Shown here: positions 47,970-58,300 of the stretch, one piece after another
How the letters are laid out: each line of letters opens with the position of its first letter
How positions within the stretch are numbered: position 1 is the stretch's first letter
Origin: Paragordius varius
Lineage: Eukaryota; Nematomorpha
Reading direction: 5' to 3'
DNA: 64,000 nt
NCBI GenBank assembly: GCA_964247055.1
Contig: OZ176050.1
Location: forward strand, 3,100,001 to 3,164,000
Notes under the pieces: model-generated
Database searches by the model: none
Told to the model about the DNA's origin: nothing
The model's input: only the letters and a program-made list of their open reading frames with translations
Made by a program: the position numbers and the translations under genes

Positions 47970-49901
47970 ATGCACCAATTTTTAATATGTTTTATTTATT
48001 TTCTTTTATTTAATATACAATCATTTTGCTTGCAATTTTTTAAATTATTTTATGCTTTTTTCATATCATCAACATTATTTTCCAATCGTATAAAATTCCT
48101 GGAACGGATCCAAATAAAAGCACATAGTGATGCCCAAAATAAAATTCCGCATCACATAGCGTTTCTTATTGTTGGCGAAGATCCCTCCTATATTGATTTA
48201 TCAAAATTGGTATTTTGGTCCATATCTTTCAAAATTTACACAATTACCTTATTTGATCCTCATGGTAATATATCAGTTTTACCCTATAAAAATTAAATAA
48301 TTTTTGTATTAGTGATATTTTTATATAATTTACAGGTATGATTAAAAACAATGTTGATACATTGAAACACGAAATTAAATCGTATGTAAATGCAATCTAC
48401 AAATGCAAAATATCCCCATTCGATATTTGTTACAAAATATTGAGCGATACCTACGGGAAAATATCACATCAAAGTTACCCTTTTCTTTTTAATAATAGAT
48501 GGATTTACACATAATATTATAATTTATATTGCGGATAGTTTGGACGGTCATAAAATTTTTAATGATGTCTGTTTGGATTATTACCAAAAGACGCTAGAAA
48601 CGTCCGAAAAAACAATCATAACACCCTCAGAATTCACTTTAGCTATGAACAGTTAAATATTTTTTTATTATAAAATAATTATATATATATATATATATAT
48701 ATCAGCATTATACAGCATATTTTTAATAAAAAATTATTTACATTTTTGTGCCTATAATTTTTGTGGAAATGTGGCATAATCAATATAAATAATATTTTTG
48801 GTTAATTATAATATATTTTGTATAATACAATTGTACCTTATTGAAAAAATAGTCATAACTTTAGTTATTTTATATATCCATTTTTGAAGCAAATTCAATT
48901 TAATACCAATAATTATGGATGTTTTTGTAAGGCGAGAGATGAAAACGCAGAATCCAATCTTAATTTATTTTTTATTCCATAATTTATTTTACAATTTTGT
49001 TCTTTGTCCCAGTTGTTGCCTAATAATAATTCTCTTGCTAATAATAAATTTTTTAAAAATTCAACATTTTGTTATTAAGCCATATTTCGCTATAAACATT
49101 TTTTTGGTATCAACATTTTTTTACTTTTGTAGTGTAATTTTAAATGGCCGTGAAAACATTGTAATTTATGCCACTTTTAAGTACACTACTTTTAAAATAA
49201 TTAAACAATGGTTTTTTCCTTTCAAAAGTTAACAAAAATTAATATAGCAGCTGACTACAATACGATATTATGCATTAAAAAAAATTAAAATTACCATTTA
49301 ATTTAAAATCGAAATAGAACTATTTCTAATATATTTTTTATTTATGTTTTTATTTAGAAAAGTATCCTGAACCAAATTTAGCCGTCAAGTATGGAGATGT
49401 GGCCTGTTTAGCCGGCTTTATGCCTTGGCATTTGCGTTTTACCGAAATTGTGTAAATACATTTATATTTCTAAAAAATGATAATTTAACGATTTGAATTT
49501 TGTATTAAATTCTATCTAAGTTTCATTTAATTTTTTTTATTGTTTCTAAAAAAATTATTAAAATTTGTTTTAACATACGGTAAACAATAGACAAAAAAAC
49601 ATTAAAGAGACAAATATTTTTACAGACATAGTCAATTTTTAAACCTTATACTTTTATATATTCCAAATGATTACATTGTATTATAATTAAGAATGAATTT
49701 ATCCCTTAATTTTTAATTTCAAAATAGGGTAGATTTAATAATTAATGTCTAAAAATATATTTTATAAATTTACTGTACATATATTTATGTTTTTGTCATT
49801 GTTTGTTTAGTTCCCAACATTCCCACAAAAACATCTTGATTAGTGATTTCATCGAATCACTGCAAAAGTATTCAAACTGCCAACAAAATTTTGGGACGTA
49901 A
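47970..49901 (+). CDS. NUS1: Dehydrodolichyl diphosphate synthase subunit NUS1 (Nogo-B receptor)
   Basis: Noncatalytic partner of DHDDS in the ER cis-prenyltransferase that makes dolichol for protein glycosylation. Exons: 47970-48264, 48336-48473, 48499-48651, 49358-49451, 49811-49901, giving 256 residues (human 293). The N-terminus is hydrophobic (membrane anchor, about 1-36). HHIAFLIVGED and the DPHGMI motif (cf. YDHQG) mark the prenyltransferase-like fold, and YPEPNLAVKYG then GFMPWHLRFTEI matches the family's DPDLVLKFG...GFLPWHIRLTEI. The C-terminus reads NCQQNFGT, where the family has the RxG motif (ACEQRLGK), so Arg is replaced by Asn. Intron 2 (48474-48498) is 25 nt; removing it joins ISHQ to NGFTHNIIIYIADSLDG. 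The start is the first ATG; no shorter start keeps the anchor. Confidence 0.92.
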
Positions 49902-50888
49902 ATTTCATTTATATTATTTACATTTGTAAGACATGTTCCCCGTCCAAACACACACATATATATAACATTACTATTTTGCTTATTAAATTTACAAGCAAAT
50001 TATTGCCATAGTAAATAATTCTCTTACCCAAAACTGCCTTTTGTTCCAACAGAAATTCTCATTTTCACATAAATACTGTGCACCATAGTTTTTTCACCTT
50101 AATTTTGAATTAAAAAGCACATTACTCTAGTCACCACTCAACTCAATTTGTCAGAACTTTAACGCAAATAAACACATTATTATCTTAGCTTTAATGTTAA
50201 ACCAAAACATTGTGGAATAATGTGCATAATGTAAATATATGTATATAGGATTATGCTACCTATGCAATATTTTGCGGTTTGTAGATAATTTAGATTAGAT
50301 GATAAAGTATGTTTTATGTTTGTAACTATAGATATTTATACTAAGGCAATACGTGATTATATGAATATATCAATAGTATGTTATATAATTTTCAAACTCC
50401 ATTTTTTTCACGATTTTAAACCATGCCATACCCCTTTTGTTTAAATATGGTGTAAATGCGCAATTATATTGATTCAACTATTATATTATATAGAACAAAC
50501 ATGTATTGATATTACTAAAATTCAAAAATCAAAATTTATTTTCTCTCTTGTTTTAAAGCGATATATATAAAATATTATTGTAATAATAATAAATTGGCGT
50601 GTATATATAAATTTATACATTATTGTTTTAAATATATAATTAGTTGCCATAAAAGTAAAATCGTAATGCATTGATTTCAATCGTATTCATTTTTTGATAC
50701 AAACAAATCAATAATTTACTTTTAAAGTTTAAGGGAAATTTTTTATTGAATCTATTTGATTTATCATAAATGATTTAAAAATAAACGAAATTTTAATATT
50801 TATGGATCTTTATAAAAAAATATATTCAGTAAAAGCCCTCATATAATACTGATAGGGTTTTGTAGTAGATTAAATTTTTATCATATAT
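49902..50888. other. Convergent 3' spacer, NUS1 and cytohesin
   Basis: About 1 kb between the two stop codons with both 3' UTRs. AT-rich, no supported gene or repeat. Confidence 0.5.
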
Positions 50889-52701
50889 TTAAGATGGAGC
50901 ATCATTGTTATTATTGTATTGTCGCCGTAAAGATAAAAGCTCTTGATACAGATGAATACCTGGACCTATAAAATTTGATATAAAATACAGGTTACAGAAA
51001 CCCTCCGCATACTGACCCTAATGGGAAAAAATATATAATTGAAAAAATTACAATTGATTTCATTTATTATTCAGTTTTTAGCAAATATAAGAAAAATAAA
51101 ATTATTTGTTCATCATTTTTAGCTCATTATTAGAGTTATGAAATATCCAAAAAATAGTGTAAATTTGATACAAGATGATACCTAATAAAATCAAAGCAGA
51201 CCTTCTCTATTTAATTATCAGAGAAGTGCATGTGATTATCAACATAAAATTATTAGATAAGCCTAATTATTTTAAAAAGGTTTTAAAAATCCGTATAGGA
51301 AAAATAAAGTAAGTGTATACCTTGGTTATACGTATTTTCTTGAGCTTGATTTTGCTCTTCATAAGCTGAGATGGTACCATCAATTTCAACACCATCATAA
51401 GATGATGCACTGTTACGGAAAGCCGATGATGTATTGTGAGGATTGGTCAAATTGGAAAATCCATCGGCAGACAAACTGGTATTAAGCGTAGTTACATTGG
51501 ATGCTTTTGATCGATATATACTGCTATTGATATAACCCGCTGATCCTAAATATATATATGTATACCATTTACAGTTCAAATTCACCCTTGAACAATTCAA
51601 ATTCAACCCTTGAACAATTCAAATTCAACCCTTGAACGATTCAAATTCACCCTAAAATAAATTATGTGTTTTTAAGATTAAATATTACCTATATTTTTTA
51701 AAAAGGAAATTTAGTATGCAATCAAAATAATGCTGAAAAAATAAAAAACTTTGCCAGATATTTGATTTTAATGATGATTTATATTATACCGAAATTTCAT
51801 AAATTATTTTTAGGGTGAATTTATATCGTTTAAGGGTGAATCAAGGGTAAATTCGAATTGTAAATGGTATATATAAAAAAACGTTAAATATTTGATGAAC
51901 ATTATATGGTATAATCTAAAATATCGGGATATAAAAACGCCTAATTTGATATAAATCACACCTGATGAGTTTAATAATAATTTTTTTGCGTGTAAAATTC
52001 AATAAAGAAAAAAGAACTTAACATTGAATACCTAATTCAGGGGTGTATTAAATTTTTAATAGCTAAAATTACCGTTTCATATATTTATATTATTGCCCTT
52101 TATTTATAATTAATAAAAAATTTCATTTAAAAAGTAAGCTAAATTTACTCAAAACTGTAAACTCAAACCAACCTAATATTCTTTGATGATTGTGCGTTAA
52201 ATACACGCGCGTTTGAGCACTCAGGGCAGAAACCCAGGCTTGTGCTTCGTCAGGACTTGCTGCTGACATGCGATAAACGCAATGTTTGCCTTCGACTACA
52301 CGACCACCTTCGCTATTCTCACTTTTCTTACAAGCCTTTATAATTTCATTCTCAATGATAGGCAAAATCTCAAACATATTTGACGTGTGGATAGTCGCAG
52401 AAGAAGGATTTAACGAGCTGTTTGTTGTGCTTGAGTTGGTTTCGTCGCACGAAGTTTTATTCAATCGGGATTGGACAGAACTTCAATTACAGTCATGTAT
52501 ATGTAGAATTGACAGACATTCGTTTTTAAATGATTATAATTTGTTTTTAATTGTTTTAATGTTTGATATGTCAACTTTCAACATGCGCATTTTTAAGCAT
52601 TAAAATAATAATAGCTAATTTATTGTAAACAATTAGAAACAAAGTAAAAATCGATTAAAAACGTATATCTGACAATTCTAAACATACATGACTGTAAAAT
52701 A

Positions 52702-52740
<39 letters not shown>

Positions 52741-55219
52741 GTTTAAAAACATATATAAAACTGTTTTTTTTCCTGTTTTATGTGATTGTAGTAAAAACTT
52801 AAATTAAATTACATGCTAAAAAATTTAATGCTCAAATAATACCTTGTATCAGTTGTTGTTTGACATTTTTTACTGTTGTTTGTTGACACATTCTTGAATT
52901 TGGCCAATTTATGATGAACGCCGCTAGAATTATTATTGTTAGCGTTGGGAGTAAAAGTCGAAGGGACAACTCTAATCTTCAAATTTTGCAGAGGTATAAT
53001 ACCTCGAGGTTCCTTATCCGTAGTGAATTGAAAATAATACAGACATCCATCAGCCAGCACGAACCATCGCCTTTTCCACGTTTTGTAACGACCGCCCTGT
53101 TTCCATAACCAACCCTCTTTGACCGGGTTAAAGAAAGTGTGCATCAGATCATTACCTATGAAGAAAATTAAACGCGGTCTTAGAATATATATTAACAAAA
53201 CACATATGTTTTCTTAGTTTAATATCTCATTAAATATTTTTACTTTAGACAAAGATTACTTATAGTAATCGAAATATTATAAAATTTTAGCTGAATTATA
53301 ATTGCATATATAATAAGATTCAAAATTATTTTATTAATGCTGCAATAAATGTTTAATTTTGTACTAAAGTGTTGGTAATTTTGAGTTTAAAGTTTTAATG
53401 AAAATCAATAAGTTTTCTAGTTTATATAGTTTTTTGCATTCCGCATCATTTTTTGTGAAATATCAACGTTCGTGCAAAAAACAAATTAGCCAAGAACTGT
53501 TTTTAAAAATATTTATATAAGGAGCATGACTAAAGCCAAAATAATGACTCAAACCTAAACAAAAATAATCCCGCCATTCAAAAAAACCAAAAAATATTTG
53601 CTATTGCTTGGATTAAAGATTAATGTATCAAATAAAGGCAAATTAAAAACAATCATCAATTTGTGTTGTAATTATGTGAATAATCGCTTATAAAATAACC
53701 AATCATATTAAAATAGGTGAATCATATTTATCAAATTACATAGATGAGTGGTGTAGATCTCAAATTTAATGTATAAAATGTTAAATTTTTGAATTTTATT
53801 ATAATCTGGACTATTAAAGCCAATGAATGAGCACGAAACTTTATTTTGCTTGTGCATGAAACAGTCAGATGACGGGTTAATAATTTTTAGCACTAACTAA
53901 ATCAGGAGTGTCCAACATGCAGTCCACCAAAATATTTTTGCAGCCAGCGAAAAATTTCAAATACAACATTTTACAAAATTAAGGCAAAATTGATTTTAAT
54001 ATATAATATTCTGAATTAGTGTTTCCGAATTTCGGTATTAGCAAAAATTGTTAAAAAAATATAGTAGTTTTTAGAGTTTTATGATTAACATAAATATTTG
54101 TTGTTTCCCATATATTTTGCGAATGTGGCCTGCCAATTTTTTCGAACCAAAAATGCGACTAGCGAAGCCGTTTGTGTTTGACATCCCTAAACTAAACCAC
54201 AATTCACACCTTATTGTATCGTTAAGAAAATAATATTTACCATCATCTTCAGGGATTTTGAAGGGTTCCTTCTTAATACTGTTATAAAGTGAAGTGAGCA
54301 AATGGTCCGGTAAATCATTCCCACAATCAATACCCTTGTTCATGTCCAGGAAACGTTGAAGACTCGGTTTTTCTTTGACACTCGGATTATGTAAACTCGT
54401 ATTTAGCATAATGATTGAGTAAGAAAGTATGTAGCACGTATCAGTGTGTTGAAATACGCCAGGATTACACGTGCAATAATGACGTGCAAAACATTCCATG
54501 AGTCGATCAATTTTTTGAGCCTCACCCGGGAGGCGAAAACTCCAAAGGAATTGTCGCAGAGCTTGGACCAAAATCATGTTTGTAAACTCGTGGAGTTTAA
54601 CAAAATTATTCATAACCTAGTGTATAGATGCACCATGTAACATAATATAATAAATAAAAGACATTTTTTTGTAAAAATTTTTTATTTTTTCTTAATTATT
54701 ATTATATAACCTAGATAATGATAATTGTGTATCCAACATAAAAAATATCTTACCTGTCTAATGAAAAACGATCGGTTATACAAAAAAATTAAAAGTTATG
54801 GTGTCATTAATAAATCATAAATTTTATAATATTCTTTTTTACAAATTTATTACTTGTATGTTAAAAGGTTTCTTTTCACCCAAATATTCACCTATGGCAG
54901 TTTTGTTAAGACCCTCACCATGGTACAAAAAGTATGCGACATCCTCAGCACTGGATTGGAGAATTCCATTTTCAATCATGTAAGTAATACCCTTATCTGG
55001 ATCCATATTAAATTTTTTCTTCCCTGTTGATAATTTTTTGGTGTGACTACTCATTTTATTTTCTTCTAACAAATCCATACTATCAATTTGAGCCGAAACA
55101 TCGTTTATTTCATCTTCTAGTGATTTAATTTCATCCAAAAGTTCAATTTTACGGCGCCTTATAGTGGCTAACATCTCTAAATTACTAATACTCCCATTTG
55201 ATGAGATATCTTCAGGCAT
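50889..55219 (-). CDS. CYTH: Cytohesin (Sec7-PH Arf guanine-nucleotide exchange factor)
   Basis: Activates Arf GTPases at phosphoinositide-rich membrane. Exons: 54854-55219, 54241-54616, 52843-53155, 52173-52480, 51321-51545, 50889-50965, giving 554 residues (human about 400). The N-terminal coiled coil is [20 protein letters not shown]. The Sec7 domain runs from about 60 to 245, with the catalytic glutamic finger at Glu154 in FRLPGEAQK. The PH domain starts [19 protein letters not shown], keeping the basic residues that grip PIP3, and resumes at [18 protein letters not shown] (cf. NCFELYIP...IKACK) and [14 protein letters not shown]. Between these lies an insertion of about 75 residues (Asn/Ser/Thr-rich) in a PH-domain loop. 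The C-tail is long, Ser/Asn-rich, and lacks the polybasic end of vertebrate cytohesins. The acceptor of exon 4 (52480) is the least certain junction. The start is the ATG giving [10 protein letters not shown]. Confidence 0.92.
51561..51872. mobile_element. MITE copy D (ACCATTTACAG TIR family)
   Basis: 312 bp in a cytohesin intron, with TATACCATTTACAG at the left and GTAAATGGTATATA at the right. Three inverse tandem units with CTTGAACAATTCAAATTCA lie at the left end. It ends 15 bp from the acceptor of cytohesin exon 5. Confidence 0.87.
52706..52737. repeat. (TA)n microsatellite
   Basis: About 32 bp of TA repeat in a cytohesin intron. Confidence 0.93.
53903..54189. mobile_element. hAT-type MITE, CAGGGGTGTCCAAC family, copy 3
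   Basis: It lies in cytohesin intron 2, about 50 bp from the exon 2 donor. It starts CAGGAGTGTCCAACATGCAG; the right end on the minus strand reads GGATGTCAAACACAAACGG then CTTCGC. Flanking 8-mers AACTAAAT and AACTAAAC differ at one base, a decayed hAT duplication. The minus-strand cytohesin exon frame runs on into it only as a shadow. Confidence 0.82.
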
Positions 55220-55302
55220 TTGCACTAACATAGGGATAAAAGAATGTGCGACACAAACGAACAAAGCAAATGATAAGCATGTAAATTTTAAAAGCTTTTC
55301 TA
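55220..55302. promoter_or_regulatory. 83-bp divergent promoter, cytohesin and dynein LIC
   Basis: Only 83 bp lie between the two start codons. It includes GTGCGACACAAACGAACAAA. As with RPLP0/TTC7, both promoters and leaders must be compressed here unless leaders are trans-spliced or lie further out. Function is inferred from position. Confidence 0.5.
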
Positions 55303-58300
55303 ATGCCGACCACTGTTATACCAAGCGATAGTATTTGGTTTGCTTCCAAATTTTATAATTTTAAAGGACTGAAATATTAAATGAAATCTGTGAAAATTCA
55401 AAACCAAGACTCCCCTCTGGAAAAAGTGTCCTTTTGTTAGGTGATTACGGATCTGGTAAATCATCTTTATTATGCAAACTTAAAAACGTTTCTGAATTAC
55501 CAAAGCGGTACATTTTAGGCTATGATACTTTGGAAGTTACAGATGAAGAAAATGACGGTAGTTTATATTTTAAATGATTTATTTTATAACTTTATATTAC
55601 TATTAGAATGTTTAATAGTGCCTAAATTTTGATTTAATTTTTGGAAGTTTAAGGAACCGTGAGTTAAAACTCAAAGCGTCTATTTTTTTTTATTTGTTCT
55701 AATATTAAAGGAAACTGCAGTCATATATCCTATATTTTATCAAAAATTTTTTTTTTCGTCAAATGGGTATAAATATAGAGCTCTATGGTAATTTTTATAC
55801 TTTTTTGATAAATATGATATTGTTAATACCATAGAGCTCTTGTTTTTCCATTGTTTACAAAATATTTTACCCAATTAACGAAAAAAAATAAATTACAAGA
55901 CTGTAATTATATAATTTTGCGTATATTGGCCCACAAGCATCCCATTTATATTACTACATAGTATGAAACAATATTATTTTATGATTTAGAATCATTGCTT
56001 ATGCGATACAGCTTATTTAGTTATTTGAACTGAGCTGAAAAATTCATTTAAAAAACATTATATTTTGATCATTCTTTAAATAAGAAATTATATTTTATTA
56101 GAGCTTTTTTAAAGAACCCTTCTTATTTTCCTATCGAGAATTATATCTTTTTGGAAATATCAGATATGTAAAGTTTTTTAAATCGTTAGCATTTAGTTTT
56201 TTAAAAACCATTTCATAATTGTTTGTATATTTGTTTTAAACTACAAAACAAGACTTAGGTCAAAATTAAAACTATTATATAATTAGTTTTTGGTTGAAAT
56301 TCAAAGCCTGTGGTTATATTAACACAATTTCGCCATTAAAAAATTTTAGATTCTGCCTTTATGGGTTTATGGATTGGTGATGACTGTTGCAAAGTTCAAG
56401 GGAAAACAATGAACGATGAAACAACACATTTTGGTGTTGAGGATGAATTAAAACCAGATTTGCCTGAAATGTTGGAATCAAGCTTGATAACAGCACTGAA
56501 TGCCAAATCTTTCGATAATTTTGTCATTTTGCTCGTGGTTACAATGTCAAATCCATGGGATATGTTAGATTCTTTGCATCGCTGGTTAACATTCTTAGAA
56601 AACTACATTGAATCTAAATTAGTTGATAGACAACAAAAAACCGGAATTAATAATAATGTTAACGATAATAGTGGCCAAAATGACAAAATTAATAATGTCA
56701 ACACTGAGTCAGAAAAACCATATTTTATGAGCATTCAAGATCCGTGGGACGAGGACGTTGTACTTAAAGACAATGAAAAATTTGATTTCGAGTTGCCAAT
56801 GTCGCAAACTCAATGGCAGGAACACAAGGATAAATGTATTCTATAATTCGTATAAAAGCTTATATTTTTTAATTTAATTTAAACTTTTTATTTTCGTTCA
56901 ATAAAAATGAAAATGAATTCTTAAAATTGATATTTTCTTTCGAATTTTGCATAACATTCTTTAAAGTCTACTAAATAAATTTTTTGTTATCAGTAATTCA
57001 ACGATTTGCCATGTATTGTGAAAAGTCGAGCAGAAATATACCTGGTACCTTACAACAACTACAACACCAACTCCATAATAAGAAGGGTAGTAAAGAATCA
57101 ACCATGGTTTTGGATGAAACTGCAATCTCACTTATGTTACAAGATGTAAATTTATTAACCAAAAATTTGGGCCTGCCCATTTTGGTTGTATTAACAAAGG
57201 TAAAATTTATCTTTATTTGTTAATATAAATTTATAAATTTGCCTTTGAATCATTTGATATATTGCTTAATTGCGCCTAAAATTGTTTGTCAACTTTTGAA
57301 GTTTTAGATTGGTTTAAAACATTTTAATTATATATACAGCATTTGTTAAAAAAATTACAAACAACTTTTGAACAATAATATTTTAATAAGCTATCGTTTG
57401 CATTTCAATGTTTTTCATACAATTATTTATTGCATATATACCGCGTATATCATTAAAGTGTACAAGATATAACATTATATTTGTTAATTACACTGCTCAA
57501 CAAGGTTTTGCACCACCCCATTATTTTTGCATTTTCTGATACCTAATGGCATGGAAAGGCCAAAACAAAAAAGAAAATTGAGTCCACCAATAAGATTTTT
57601 CCGAAATTTAATTTTTAAATTTGTATTTAATTTAAAAATAACAATCATTCCTCGTGTACATAAGTTTAAATATTCAAACGAACAAGTCAATACAAGTAAT
57701 ATTCCATGCATGAATAACAAAATTCTAGGCATTAAATAAGATACTAAACAAGCTAAGAGCCAAAGTATTAAAAATCTAAAAGGGGCTTATGTACAGTGTG
57801 ATAGATCCGGGCGGCTGCACAAGCTCTGCATATCCCCCAAGCGATTCAATTATGCCAGATATGGCAAAGATAACAATAATTAATCGTAAAGCCCGATAAG
57901 AGAGACTTGCAAGCAAAATCCAGGCAAATTGACATGTCAAATTAACCAATTCACAGAATAAAGTTAGATAAATTCTACAATTAAATTGAATAAAAAGATA
58001 GGTAAATACAAATGGTCCAATCCCATAATAGTAAATTCTACTAAAAGTGGCTACACAACATCCATCTGAAATTAAAAATACAAAACAACCAATAATTTTA
58101 AAAAATAAAGTATATCCACTAGGTATAAATAAAGGATTTTTTGTAAGAACCAACTTAAGAAAAAAAAGCCTAATAAGTACTCGAAAGAACGAAAACTAAC
58201 AAAAAAAATATAGCCTATCTGAAAGCCGAAGGTTTAAACCATAGAATGCCTTTTTTAGTATTTTTTTAAAATTTTTTTATACGTATCAAAAATTCACTTG

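Noticed and set aside
48915-49232. Open frame of 105 codons in NUS1 intron 3
   Set aside because: Composition is F/I/L/Y/N-rich as expected from random AT-rich DNA; no homology and no splice support.
51283-51606. Frame reading [14 protein letters not shown] into cytohesin exon 5 as an alternative N-terminus
   Set aside because: The first part is MITE D sequence; the same peptide appears at MITE C. The exon proper starts at its acceptor at 51545.
52480-52520. [12 protein letters not shown] as the PH-domain NCFELYIP strand
   Set aside because: [18 protein letters not shown] further on matches the family better and is in frame with the rest of the domain.
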